A DNA stretch of 64,000 nucleotides from the NCBI GenBank assembly GCA_019648995.1, contig BLXT01001415.1, positions 657,223 to 721,222 on the forward strand, written 5' to 3'. The notes under the pieces were generated by a model. That model saw only the letters and a program-made list of their open reading frames with translations. It ran no database searches and was not told the origin of the DNA. The translations under genes were made by a program, and so were the position numbers. Each line of letters starts with the position of its first letter. Position 1 is the stretch's first letter. This DNA comes from Plakobranchus ocellatus (Eukaryota > Mollusca > Gastropoda > Plakobranchidae). This document shows positions 10,701 through 25,700 of this stretch, one piece after another.

Positions 10701-13700
10701 ATAGGAATTAATATTCAAAGCTGTGTGCCTGTTTTTTGTTTATCATTGTCAACTGTTGCTGTTTTCTTGAAGTCAATAAACTTTTTTTCTTTTTTTGCTA
10801 AATTGGGAACCATTTAAGTTCTTCTGTCTTTCCAAAAGAACTGCCATCCGTGCTGTTGTTCAACAAACTGATCCTGAGATGTGCAGACTCCATGTGACAA
10901 ATTAATTTAAATGCTTTTTTTTAAATCAGAATCCAATGTTCACAACAGCAAAGCTTACAGAATTAAAACCAGTCTTTGAAGATATTGTTTTGTGAGATGT
11001 TTGGACTGATCTCAACACACAAGTATAACATGTTCAAATGTAAATACCATTCTTCGTAAAAGAAACTGAGAGCAATCTTTCTCTGGTTTGAATATCAGCA
11101 CATATCAAAGATCCAATCTGAACTGAAACACTGGCACAGAATCAACAAAGCTCAATCTGGTGCTCAACATTAGAAAGGATTTTAATTTTTATCAATGATT
11201 CTAAATGTTTTATAATGGACTTGTGACCCATGTTATGCGAAGAGAAACGTTGGAGAATCTTGTAACAACAGGAATGTTGGAAGGAAAACGCAGTAGGGGA
11301 AAACAACGAGAAAAGCTCATTGAAGGCCTGACAGACTGGCTGAAGGCAGGGAAATCGTTGGAAGCAATAGAAGCGACAAAGGACAGGAAAAAGTGGAGGA
11401 CCATGATCGCCAACGCTGTAAAGCAAGGCACCTGATGATGATGATGTGACCCATTTGGATTGTTCTCAAGACACATTTACAAAAGTTGCGGGTAAAAATG
11501 CAAATCATAAAACTGGCAGCCACACACAATGTGGTAAATAATAATGGACTGTAAGTGAATGTCGAGAGCAAGGTATTTTTTAGTTGTCACCCGTTGGTGT
11601 TGCTGCTAAATTGCCATCATTTTAATAAAAAATCACTCTTTTTGTTCATGGGTATCTACTATTGTTTTTAAGTTGACATAAGTCTGATGCGATTTACAAA
11701 GAGCAACATTCTAATAATTTAAATGTAAAATATTACAAAAAGGTGCAGAATATCCTCTTTGTTTTATTTTTTCAGGTGTGGATGAACAATCAAGAGTTTC
11801 TGATAAACCTTTTCCCTTTTCTGGGAACTGTGAAACTTATTGAGTATCCAACAGATGTTTTTTTTCTGGATGTCATCCCTGTTCCACCAGTACGATTCAG
11901 ACCTGTAAGTGTTGAACAATGTCATTAAATTTTAGACTACAAATAATGTGTTGTTCAGAAAGTTGTACATCTAGTTGCTTTCTCTTGCTCTCCAAATTTT
12001 TTATTTTTTTGGTAGTTAGTTTTAATTTTGATGCTCTGATACTATTGACAATTTCATTAACTCACATACATATATGCAGCAGTCTCACATCCACCAAAAT
12101 CGCATCACATATTTGTATGCAGCAAACTTTCAAGAGTCCATAGCATCCAATGTAAACTGGGTACACACAAAATCTAGAGTGTGAATACTTACTTATGTAC
12201 AATTATCAAATTGTGCATGAGCTTGCGACTTTATTGAATTAAAGTGTGTGGCTTAGATAGTATTTAATTCTTTTGTTTTTACGCTCTTTGAAGTCTTTTT
12301 TTGTCCTTTTTGTAAGTATTTCATGTTTTAAAAAAATTAATTACATCAATAAATATTTAGCACTCCAGTGAAATTTTAAGTATAGCATGGAGATGAATAG
12401 CCACCTGCAGATAAAACTGTAGAACTATTGATATGCTGATACATGTTTTAAGAACCTATTATATGTATCTTAACTTATTGCGTCCATAGTTTCTCAGCAA
12501 ATAAATATAAAGCAGTATTATCTGCAGAAATTTAATTTTCAGCTATGATAAGTAGGCTAAATTGTAGCAATTTGACATACAGTGGTATTGACTAATGATT
12601 TTTTAAAATTATTTTGAATAATTTTTATTAAAATATTACAAACTCAATGTTATAAAAATACAAATTAGATTGTCTTGAATAAAAATAAAAGAACTGCACA
12701 TCAATTTATCAAGTTTAAAATAAGTGGGGGAGAAAAAAAAAAGAGTCTTTTCTGGAGCTCAAAAATGCACTTTGAAATGTGAACAACAAAAAGAAAAGAA
12801 GTTTTTTTTTTTCCTAGGTCAAAAATGCATTCTAAAAGTTACAAAAATATTACCCTTTTTTAGTATTTTGTTTTCAACATATTAATGAAACCCATTGCCA
12901 TCTCATAGAGATTAACATTAACAAAGAAAGCAGTATTTGATTGGAAAGCAAGATAGTCAGCATTCATGATCATGGGAATCATTCTTTTTAAGCTTAACAT
13001 TATGAAGGATCGCAAATTTGAGCACGCTCACACAGCAAATCTGGCAAATGTTCTACGAGAGTGTGTGGCTTTGAAGCAACTGATGGCTGATTACAATAAG
13101 AGGAAAAATGCAGTAGAGGAAAATTCTATACAGGTTAGATTTGTTTGTCCCATAATTTTGTTTGCTACTAAGTGGATTGTTAGGGAGAATGTGGCACCTA
13201 TAAGGTGCCTGCAGAATTAAAAATTGACTAGCTTTTAAACAGCCAATTGTTTCTCACACCTGATATTATAAGTTATTCCAGAACGTTTCTGTTTCTGAAT
13301 CACTTCATGGCCCCCATGAATTTATAAGAGTATATCTTTGGCACAGCAAATTTTTGTCCTGAATGTTTAAAAACATCTTTGCCCCATGCACATAATATGG
13401 GCTGGCTTAATGCAAGAGTGGATCATCCCATATTCAAGGGATTTTGAGAAATTGAAGATTAGAGGCTGTGAGTAAAGAGAGCCATCCCATGTATAGTTGA
13501 GTGGTGATTTTCTATAGATTTGAAATGTTACATGTTCAAGCCCACATAAACAAAGGTTTGTTGGGTCTAATGAAATCATCAAAATGCATCATAAGAGGCT
13601 TTCAAATGAACCAACATTCACACCGTTGAATTCTTCAAACATTATTATGGTCATTGTTCTGTGATTTTTGCTTCACCAATCAAAAAATGAAGGAAAGAAT

Positions 13701-16700
13701 CAAGGTTCAGGAGCAAAATATGCCTCTTATGTTGCCATTTTGAAAATGAGATGGACCACTATTATTTTTTTTTTTTTGGAATTGGGTTTTCAAGATTGCC
13801 AGAAACTTAAAAGTGTGCATATTAAATCATGGAATAACAAAGTTGAAAGACACAACATGATTTTAGATTGTATGACAGCATCTGCTTATGAAGACCAAGG
13901 TAATGATCTCTCTAAATTATGGGATTTTTCCTTCTTGCATTTTGCTGACCATGTATGAATATAAGAGTGTATCAAAAGTTTCCAGAGATATTTCAATTGG
14001 CTTTGTCTGTTTTCTTTTTTTTAAATTTTTTTTTTTCAATTAAAGTGTTTATTAAGTGAGCACACACAAGCAAACAAAAAGGTCAACCATGTTAGAAGGC
14101 TACATTTTCCTTCTTGATTTATGTATATCTGCTGCTATCAGTTTGTCTGCCTCTTTTACTGAGTTTTGCTCTTCAGGGCCCAACTATTCCAGACACAACA
14201 GAGAGCTTAGCAGCATCTATGCAGAAGGTCATGAGTTTCTGGCTGCGACTACAGGCACGAGTCAATGTGGTTCTGGACAGCGACTTGGACAATCTGTCAC
14301 AGGATAAATGTTTTGGAGTCAAACAGGTCTGCAACCTTGTAATTACTTATCAGTTTAGTTGTAAAGTAATTCCACTACATATTTTGTTGTATGCACACAG
14401 TTGTGTTGATTAAAATACATGGATATTTCGTAATCCACCAATACCATGTGTTATCCATTCTTTGTTCTCTTCTTTCTTTTTAATGCCAATTTTCGTTTTG
14501 AAATCCCCCATGATGATTATGATGTTTATCCACTGCTTACGAGAGGTCTACCCAAAAATTGATTTCAGTATTGCCATAATCATTTGCTGGAGCAAATGCT
14601 TGGACTATTTGCAGGGGCTTCTCCCTCCCTTTAGTTTTATTTTACAAAGATTATCCGAACTCAGTATTTTGAGATCTTCTATGTAGTCTCTCATATTCTT
14701 GTTGATTAAAAAGCTTAGCCCTTTGGCATAAGGCATTTCTTCAGTTTTTCCTGCTTCATTGATCCAGAGGCTGTTCTTTAATTTAGTTAGTCCCTTTCTT
14801 CATTTTGCATAGGCCAACAATGTCCCAGTTGAAGTCTTTTAGTTGGCTTTGTAGCCAGTCTAGGTCATCTGCAAGTGATAAGGCTCTTACACAGTAGAGA
14901 CTATTAGGAAATTTCAAATTTATTACACACAGGCGATTCCGGATAATCAGCCCGCAGAAGAAATGAAACAAGCTGTAATAGCCAGCATTCATCATGGCTG
15001 TTCAACCAATGACTATCCTTAACACTAGGTCTGTCCTCCTGGGCCAGACTCATGGGGCTTTTACAAAGTATAGTAGGCTCAGTTCTATTGATCTTTAGTG
15101 GAGATGTAAGCTCAAGACCACACAAAATCCCAATGAGAGCTTCCATCTTTCTGTGTGGTCGAGATGCTCCAAAAAAGAGTTTTTAGTTGTATCAACAGCA
15201 GCCAAGCATGATAGTGTCCCATCAGCAGTATCTATCATGAAAAAAAAAAAATAAACAAAAAAACCATTTGGCATTCAGGTAGGCGAGCATGGACATCCAC
15301 TAGGTCAACAGAGAGCCAAGAAGGGCCTTTATCTACGCTCACAGGAGCAGCAAAAAAAGAAAAAAGATGAGAGCTGCGGCTCAAGGGGATGCTCACCAGG
15401 AGGAGGCAGAGAACGGTTGCTCAGCATTTCAAGCTAGGATGTTTTGATTGTGTAGTCCTTTCAGATCTTATGTTTTTTTTTTGTTTTTTTTTTAACTGCA
15501 AATGTGATTTTCGCAAAATATGAATATTTTTCACTCAAATGCCTACTACTTCTCCATTTTTTGTTGTTTTACTATTCTGATATCCAGCGTGTGATTTCTT
15601 TATGCATGAAGTTTATATTAACCTGAACTTTTTCAAAATATGTAGTATGGTTTGGCAAAAACATGGAAATTTTCCACAAAAAATGATATTATTTTATTAC
15701 TTTTTCTTTGCATAAAATTTAAAAATTCACAAAAAATGTATTTTTCAATATATAAAAAAAATTCTTTGCATCATGGTTCATATATTGTTGTTCCTCATAT
15801 TATTACCAGATTTCAACCAATTTGGATCAGAAATTTTTGGACTAGATAGATTTTCTAACTTATACACATTCAAGATGGCGATGGTTGCCATGGCAATTAT
15901 TTAAACAACCAATATTTTTGTTATTTCTCCTCTAATTTGACCATGCTAATGGATTGGTGAAGATTATTTTGGCATAAATGTAACAATAAGAAGATTGACT
16001 CTTCAAAGCCTTTCTCTCCTTATGAGGAGGAGTAGTCATGAAAAGATGTTACTTCACTCTTTTTTTGCAATTTTTTGATGCTCACCTTTTTTTAAAATCT
16101 TATGATTTTTCTGTCAGTGATCAGGAATTGTTAAGATGAATGCTGTAATCAAATTTTGTTTGTTTGTTTTTATATTTTTTTGTCAGATACTTGAAAAAAA
16201 AGAAGGCATGTTCAGGAAACATATGATGGGTAAACGTGTGAATTTTGCCGCAAGATCAGTCATATCACCAGACCCATATATTGCTACAAGTGAAATTGGT
16301 ATTCCCATGGTGTTTGCCTCAAAGTTAACGTACCCTCAGCGTGTTACCCCTTGGAATGTTCAAAAGCTTCGACAGATGGTCATTAATGGTCCAGAGAAGT
16401 ACCCAGGGTAGGTCACTTTTCTGAAGATACTAAGTTTCACAGGACAATTTTTTTTTTTAAATTGGGGGGCAAGATACTTTTTTATTTTATTTTATTGTCA
16501 ATTTATCAATGTTTTTTGCGCTTTTCGTTAACTTGTCCTCTGATTATCACGACTGTAGTCACAATAGTTTTTTACCTCCCCTTATTTGGCTGTTGCGACA
16601 TGTTGTTTTTGACACTACGCATCTTATCTGTGTAAGAGTGTGCTCTCTTTGCACAGAGAGTGCTTTTCTTGACTGCTAGGCACTAGTGGATTATAAAACT

Positions 16701-19700
16701 TAAGTTTTAGAGCCTATTTACTTGATTCTATTCCTGTTTGAAGCGAAACTTGAAAGAGCAACTTTACCATATGCTATTTCTAGATCTAAACTAGACCTAA
16801 CATGGCTGCAGGTGATCAGCTACGCATTTTAGTAGATTTTTTTAGTGGTAGGGATCCACCTGATGTTTTGAATAATGCTGAAATCATAAGAGTTAATCAT
16901 GAAGATATATTTCTGTTAGCCAAAGCTCAACAGAAATAATGTTTTAGATCTTGAAGAAGGGTGTCTGAATGAAACTGCCGCCTCTCATGGCATTTTTCAC
17001 TAACATTGACGTCAACATCATCAGTATCATCATCACCCCTTTAGCACCAAAGTCACCTGATTCTAATCTCAACATGTAGAAATACAAGGCTATCAGTTAG
17101 CCTTTATAGCTTTTCTTATGATGGCTGCCTTCAACTTTCAGAGCTTGTTTTTTTTTAACATATTTTTTTTTTCAAATATTGTGTCATGACACGTGGGCAT
17201 CTGTCACTGACTGCCATGACAAATTGTTCTTGAATTAGTTTTTAAGAATCGGTTATTTTGTGTTTACATTATCATGTATGTTTTTAGAGTTTTTTTTTTT
17301 AATTCCAGTTATTGTTTATTTAGCATCATTTTGTTGACACAAATGCCATTTCTCACTTTGTCACTCAAATTTTGACACTGACACTGTCACAACCACTTAC
17401 AAAAATAACAACAAGAAAACAGATAGTTTATTCAATTTCCAGCAAGAAAATCATAGGTTTTATGAACTTATCTTTACAAATCAATGTTATAAATGTTTTC
17501 CCAAACCCTATACCACATGTTAGGAATAAGAGTTGTTTTATTGCCAATGGGGTACCATAAAGCATTATGTAATATTACCAGTGTAAGAGTTAATATTGCT
17601 TTAGAAGCATTTTTGTTGCTTCAAGATGGGCTCGTCTACACAGCTTGACTCAAATTTAAAGAGGTAACATTATTTTGCTTTTATTTTGTCCCAGATATTC
17701 TTCTTTTATTTTTTATATTTTAGAAAAACTAGAGCTGCAATGGGTGAACATTTTTTTTTTTTATTTTATTTTAAAAATGCATTTGGATAAAATTTTTCTT
17801 GATCAATTCTTTATAGAGCCACAAGTGTGATTGATGAACATGGGAAGAATGTCAAACTTGCAGCAAACAACCTCACACAACGAGAGGCTTTGGCCAAACA
17901 ATTGCTTGTTCCTGATATTAGCAAAACAGGATCAAAAACAGTATGTTCTTGTTTTACTTCACTCAATTGTTTTATGGTCATTTGTGAATTTTTTTATTGT
18001 ATCGACTGCAAGTAACTTTCTGCTTTATTTTGTTCTGTTTTTGATTGAGTAATTGAAGACAGCAGATAATAATGATGCATCACGTACATCATTAAACTGT
18101 TTTTTAGCAAAAAAAATTTATCTGGAAATATTTTTTATGAGGAATGTTGCATTTGTATAACCCTTCTCTTCATAGATATTACTAAAAAATTTTTTATTCA
18201 TATTAGATTTGTAACACTCCTTAGCAGAAATTAAAAAGAAAAATTCGGAAGCATTTGAAAACAAATTTGCAATATTTTTATCATTTATCGTGAATTGCAT
18301 ACTTTTCAAATGGCAGTTTGTTTTTGTCTTTGCTGTTGGATTAAAAAAAGAAGGCGCCTATATAATTTAAAAGTTTTAAAGAACTTAATTTAAGATTATC
18401 TTATTAGTTCTCGTTTCTACAAGTAACATCTGTGAAATACTTAGAATTTTTTATACATGCATGTGACAAAAATTTTTTTTTTCCTTTGAGTCATCATTTC
18501 TCTACATGGAATTACAATAACAGGTTTGTAGACATCTCATAGAGAGTTTGTTTTTGTCTTTGCTGTTGGATTAAAAAAAGAAGGCACCTGTATAGTTTAA
18601 AAGCTTTAAAGAACTTAATTTAAGATTATCTTATTAGTTCTCGTTTCTACAAGTAACATCTGTGAAATACTTGAATTTTTTTATACATGTGTGTGACAAA
18701 AATTTTTATTTTCCTTTGAGTCATCGTTTCTCTACATGGAATTACAATAACAGGTTTGTAGACATCTCATAGAGGGAGATTATTTGCTTCTGAATCGCCA
18801 GCCAACTCTGCATAGGCCCAGCATACAAGCTCACAGGGTAATTAACTTTTGCGTTAAAGAGAAATTGCTGTTTATTTTTTTCTTGATGAAATGAAATGCA
18901 AAGCAATTTTTTATTTTTTTATTTAGCTATAATATTTTTTTGATATCATGAGTGTTTCAGAAAATATACTTTTCAAAAAGTGCTTTTAAAAAGTAAGCTT
19001 TCAGTTCAGCTCATATTTTTATCTTGAGTGCTGATTTTTTCTCTCTTTTTTTGACAAAGGCTCGAGTCCTGCCAGACATCAAAACCCTAAGAATGCATTA
19101 CTCAAACTGTAAAGCATACAATGCTGATTTTGATGGAGATGAAATGAATGCTCATCTTCCTCAGTGTGAACTCAGCAGAGCAGAAGCTTCAGTTCTTGGT
19201 AATTATGTAGCTGTCTCTCTTGATTTGTTACATTTCTTGAAAATTATTTTGGGCATGCATGCATTAAATTGTTTTTTTGTTTACATTTTTACTCTGTTTA
19301 TATTGATATAATTAAATCTTTGTAACATCAATTCATTTTTTGCCACATCTTTTCTGTGTTTTTATATCTTCTTGACTTGCAAAAAAGTTTAAATATTTTC
19401 TCACTTGTCAGATTAAAAAAAAAATAGATGTGTAGCGTGGTTCAAAATGATATACTGTGGAACATGAAAAAAATGCTAATAACGTATACAAATTGAAATA
19501 GGTGTTTGAAACGTCATCACTTTTGCTCAAACTTGATAAAAGAACTAGAGTGAAAATTGTGAAAAAATAAATATTGCGAAGGCTATTACAGAAAAAATTT
19601 TTTCCTTAATTTTATAATTAAAAAAAAAAAGTTCTATTCCTTGCCTCGCAAGTGCATTGAGAAGAAAAGGTGCATATTGCTTCTCTTCTCTCCACCAGTT

Positions 19701-22700
19701 TGTGTTGATAATCAGTACCTGGTACCAAAAGATGGTACACCGCTTGCTGGTCTTATTCAGGATCATATGGTAGCAGGTGTGGGCCTTACTGTTAGAGGAA
19801 GATTCTTCACAAGGTAAGCATAGAAAAAGGGAGCTATTTTCCAGTGTTGGACAAAAATGTTTTTCTTGCTTTGCTCCTTTGTATTACCGTTACTGATACA
19901 TTAAAAAATATTCAGATTCACTGACAGATAAGCCTCTTTCCTTCCTCTTCCTTTCTTCTTCAAGATTTACTTACGTACGATTTATATAAATTATATAATA
20001 TTGACATTTACAATTGGTTGGGCGCATTAGCAAAGCATTATATTCTTGGCTTTTTTAGCATCAGGGTTTGTTTTTTTCTTTTAGGGACAAACGTGTATTT
20101 GTACAGAGTAGATAGGGTCGTGAAAGGGCAATAACATACATGTGTATTGAGATTATGTTAATGATGTTTTTAATAACAATGAAAAAAAAAAACCAGACAT
20201 GCCAGATTTGCTTAGGAAGACTGAGATTTAGTTGTGCTGCAACTTTTGTAGCTTTCCAACTTGTTTTTCTTGTTTTTGTCTTCAAGCTCCTATTTCTCAC
20301 AGTCAGTTTGGGATGTATCCATGTTGTCAAAACATGTTAGCTATGAGCTTAGCATCGGTGCAAGAAAATGTAAAGGTTACAATTTTCATGTTTGAAAAAT
20401 GTTCTATTTGTCTGATTATTGCTTTCAAGCAATCTTTGATGTTTTTGTGGTGCAGGTCTGAAAGGTAGCATCTATTGAAGAAACAGTGCTAGCAAGGTGA
20501 CATTGGGTTTTATAAGCCCTCCATTTTTGCAATTATCATAAGCTTTTTCTTGAAGCAGCTAAAGATGATTTGGAATGCTGTTGGTGCTATCTTCTTAGGC
20601 AGATCTACATTAATTGCAGATGATGGGTTTACTTGTACGAAGAATATATCCACTGATATAGCTGATGATGTTTTCTAGCTGTGTTAATTTTTGCATCCAG
20701 ATTGAAAGAAATTGGTCAAATATGAGGGAAAGGAGAGGGGCAAAAAGCTTTTTTTTTTTAATCTTCACGACTATCCTTTTTTGTGATAAAATTATTTTTG
20801 TATAGATTTTTTTTTGTTTTTGTCTTGTTTGCTTGCTTTTTTTTTTTGCTTTTTTTTTTTACTTTAATGAAATATAATGTAAACAAAATCAACTTTGGTT
20901 AAACTAGTGAAAACATATGGGAGACTGTCCTCTTAGTATTCATTTAACACACATAGGCAGTTGTCAGCTGTTCAGCTTCAATCGACCAGAGGCTGCTAAC
21001 TTGTACTATCTCTATCTGCAAGAGTCTCAGATCCCATATAGCCTTAGCAAAAGCAGATAGTGCTGAAAAAGAGGTATAGGTTGCTGTGTTGTGAAGTAAT
21101 CAGTTTGGGTTTGTAGATCTTTCTGACCCAGAATCGGTTTAGATCTATGTCTTAGAGCTAATTTCCTAATATTAATAAATCAGCCTCTTTGATGGAGCCC
21201 AGTGCCAAGTAAATAAAGTCCAAAAAGAAGAAGTGGATGCATGCTCATCTATCCCCTTAGCTTAGGTGGTACTTAGATTTACGTGAAATGTACAATTTGT
21301 TCGGTAAAGATGAGAATTGGAGAGGTAAAAAAGACATGAATCATCATGAAGACATGTAACCATGTTGCTTTTGGTTTCTCTTTTAAAGACAACAATGTAG
21401 TCATCACTAGTCCAGTAAACATTAGATAAAATACTTCTAGGCCTAAGTCATGAACTTAAATGAGATGTTACATTGTGAGGAAAAAAGATAAAAAAAACTA
21501 GATCTACGATGTGCATTTTTAAGTTTCTATGTTTTGATTAAGTTTTGTTTTGATGGGCTGCAAATTTAGATATTGTAGATGAGGACTAGATTTAGAATCT
21601 AATCTATATATCCATAAAGTCGAGAATTGAACACACCTATTATAGATGTGCCATTCAGCTATGTCAGTGTTATACTGATTATTTTCTCAACCATCACATT
21701 TTTTTTTCTTGCAGACAAGATTACTGTGGATTAGTCTGGAATGCCATGAATGATTCAAGGAATAAAATTCTGACTCTTCCTCCTGCAATTCTCAAGCCAA
21801 AAGCTTTGTGGAGTGGCAAGCAGGTTGTATATTGAATTCCTATGATTTGAAAGCTGACATTTCTAAACAGTGTATATCAGACGTCCCTACCGTTCCAAAA
21901 ATTATGGATTAAATTAGGGAATTTCACTGAAAATGTGTTGCAGAAATCCGCATTTTTATTTCAAAATTCGGCCAAACCATGTAAAAGGCTTAGATGAAAG
22001 GTAGATCCACTAGTTAAATCAGGGAAAGGATATCCATGTTCAAAGATACATTCCAAAAAATGAAAAGGAACTGGCAAACAGAAACATAAGTATGGAAATC
22101 AAAATAGGGTAATGGAAACATGTTTTAAATATGATGCCAATGATATTAGGGGATGAGAAACATATTCCAAGGAATTCAAAATCGTCATCAACTACCTAAC
22201 CTGTAGCTGTTGGTGATCATGATTTAGAGATAATCTTTATGGCTTACTTTAAAATATTAAGGTTTTTATTAATCACAATTGATATGCGGAAAATGGGGAA
22301 AAAATATAATCTGAATTCATAATCATGATCTGCCTTACCTATAGCTGTCGGCAACCATGGTTCAAAATATGCCAAGTAAACAAGTTTTGGAGAAATTAAG
22401 TTTTTTTTACCTTAAAGAAAATAAGTCTTTGATTTTAAAGAGCTTTTTAACCTCACTGGGTTCAACAGTGTGATCTACATAGCATTAAATTTGACAGCCC
22501 TCTTTCTGAAGAGGAAAGAGGTCTACTGTTTTTCATTATAAAGTATACTGCATTCATGGCTCCTGTTTTTTGCTTCAAAATTTTGTGTTTTGGGTGGACT
22601 CTCTCTCTTTTTCCCTACATTTTTGCCTGTATAAGAACTGCTTCCTTTTCATTTTCAGAATAGTGAAAAAGAAAAAAAAAGTTAGACATAGGTTTCTTAC

Positions 22701-25700
22701 CGATATATTGCACTTGAAAATGTAACAATATGCCATCGCAGAAATTAGTTTTAACCCTTACATGTGATAAATTAACATGTCTTCAAACTTTGGCAGATTG
22801 TCTGATGTTTTCTCTGGAGTACAGTATTGTTAGATATTCTTTTTATGATGCGAACTTTTACATTTTGCCTTGTGAAAAAAAACATTCCTTTAGCGGTATA
22901 TATATGTATGTAATTTTTTTTTCTTTCAGATAATCAGCACTATCTTGCTTAACATTATTCCCAAAGGAAAGGCAGCCCTGAACCTTAAAAGCAAGGCCAA
23001 AATACCAGAAAAGGTTTGCTCAAAACTTTTCATCATCGCAAATTGCACTTGTTTTTGAAAATATACTCATGGTCTGTCCTTTGTATTTTTGTTACACATT
23101 TTTACATGAACAAAACCATGTAAACTAATAGAAAACAACCAAAACACAACAAACTTCTTGCATGACAGGTATAAAATCATCACCATGTTGTAACTTATCG
23201 CTCTGCTATGCATTGTACTGTCCTTGCCACCCCCTTCCTCCCCTTCCTCCTTTTTTTTTTCCCATATAGCTATTTTAACATTGGATGTTTTTTCAGTTTA
23301 GATGGCTGTTTTTTCATACTATGCACTATGTGGTTTTTTTTAAGTGATTAGCCAATCTTATCTTATTCTGGAAAAAAGCTCCCATCAATTTTAGCAATAG
23401 TCAAATGTTGTTCATTTTTTCTAATTTTTTTATAGAGCTGGGTGTCGATGTCAGCAATAGATCAGTCTATCCTCCCCATAGAATTGTCAGCTCTCGAGTC
23501 TCTGGCTATGGGTGAGAGCACTGTCATATTCAGACATGGAGAACTACTACAAGGAGTTCTTGACAAAGCACATTATGGGCCCTCACCTTATGGGCTTGTT
23601 CATTGCTGTAATGAGGTAATTTTGCATTTCTTTTCATTGAGGGAGGGTGTGTGGCGGGGAATGATAATTTTTTTTTTTTTTTTTTTAGAGCAACCAGTCT
23701 TTTTTATGGAGAGGTATCACATTGTCCATAGTGTGTTGAGGTAGATCTCAGTTGCATCTTGACAGGCTTCTAAATTGAAAATTATTTTTCTGTGGAAAGA
23801 TAAAAATAAATAGAACTGTTTACAAATTAAAGGCTAAAACTTGATACACTCATTTTAGTAGCAGCTAATGGTTTAGAATTTAGTGTCGATTTGGTTTCTA
23901 AATAATTTATATGAATTCTTTTTTTATTTACTGCAGCGTTCTAGTGAAGACCTTGTAAATAAATAATGTTTCATAGAATTTAGTGAATCTGTCATCAATG
24001 AAATACTGAGGGCCCTCCAGAGTTTTGGGTGCCCATTTACTGTAATCATTAAGTTTCCTTTATCAACCATGAAATTTTAAAAATTCAAATGAACAAGGTC
24101 TGAAAGCTTATGGAATTTCAAAAATGCAAAAATATATGAACCCAGTATCACTCTAATTAAATGTGATGCAAGAAGATGCTTTTACAATGAATAACAACAC
24201 ACTTAGCCAAAATGCCTTTCAACTTAAGTAGGCTTTAGAGAAGTAAGAAGATATAAATTTATGTTGGTAGAAGTTTTACATATATATGTGAAATACTAGA
24301 AACTGACAGTGTATTACAGCTATCTTACATCATTGTTACAGCTCTATGGAGGGGAACCAGCTGGCCGTCTCTTGACTTGCCTTGGACGTCTCTTTACATC
24401 TTTTCTTCAGTTGGCAGGCTTTTCGTTAGGAGTTGGAGATATCCTGGTCCAGAGAAAGGTGATTAGAACTGCAAAAAATTGAGTTAAATTGAAAAGTCTT
24501 TCATTTGTCTAAGGAATTATAATATGCTATTAAGTTAAATTATTCATCTATGTAGCAATTTAAATGAATTGATGGATTGGTTACTTTTTTTCATGTTAAA
24601 TTATTATTTTTTTTTGGGGGGGGNNNNNNNNNNNNNNNNNNNNNNNNNNNNNNNNNNNNNNNNNNNNNNNNNNNNNNNNNNNNNNNNNNNNNNNNNNNNN
24701 NNNNNNNNNNNNNNNNNNNNNNNNNNNNNNNNNNNNNNNNNNNNNNNNNNNNNNNNNNNNNNNNNNNNNNNNNNNNNNNNNNNNNNNNNNNNNNNNNNNN
24801 NNNNNNNNNNNNNNNNNNNNNNNNNNNNNNNNNNNNNNNNNNNNNNNNNNNNNNNNNNNNNNNNNNNNNNNNNNNNNNNNNNNNNNNNNNNNNNNNNNNN
24901 NNNNNNNNNNNNNNNNNNNNNNNNNNNNNNNNNNNNNNNNNNNNNNNNNNNNNNNNNNNNNNNNNNNNNNNNNNNNNNNNNNNNNNNNNNNNNNNNNNNN
25001 NNNNNNNNNNNNNNNNNNNNNNNNNNNNNNNNNNNNNNNNNNNNNNNNNNNNNNNNNNNNNNNNNNNNNNNNNNNNNNNNNNNNNNNNNTTTTTTTTTTT
25101 TTTTTTTTTTTTTTGTAAATCAATTTTTTTAACACTCTAGTTTTCTTTTTTAAATATCTTCTAATCTCGTTCTCTCAACTCTTTTTCTCTTTTCCCTTTG
25201 GGAAAAATATAAATCAAATCTCAAAGTGGCTTACTTTTTTCGATATGTAATTTATCCTTTATTTGAACATCTTAGCAAAAGTGAACAATGCATAAGATGA
25301 AATTTTAATTACTTTAAGTTTGTTTAATGAGTGCAGCTCTCTTTGCCTTTTTTTTTTTAATTTTTGATTAGGCTAACAAGAAGCGCAAATCCATCATCAA
25401 GAAATCAATTCAAGTTGGAAAGGTTGCAATTGAAAAACTGATGGGGTCAGTGGAAGAATCTGAAAATGAGACAGACCTGCTTCTCTTCATAAAACAGGCC
25501 CATTTCAGCTCAGACACTTTCAAGATGGCTGAGGTTGATATGGGTATGAAAGGGGAGACGGACAAAATTCAAGACAGCATAGCCAAGTTAGTGTGTTTTT
25601 CATGTTATTATTTCTTTAAAAACAATACTGTAAGTTTAATATATACGAACAAAACAGTGAATGGAATTTCCTGCCTTGTTTTATGAATGGGGGTCACTCA

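Noticed and set aside
24569-25140. Long open frames across the N gap
   Set aside because: They consist of unknown bases plus homopolymers; no evidence of coding. The same applies to frames over 62777-63627.
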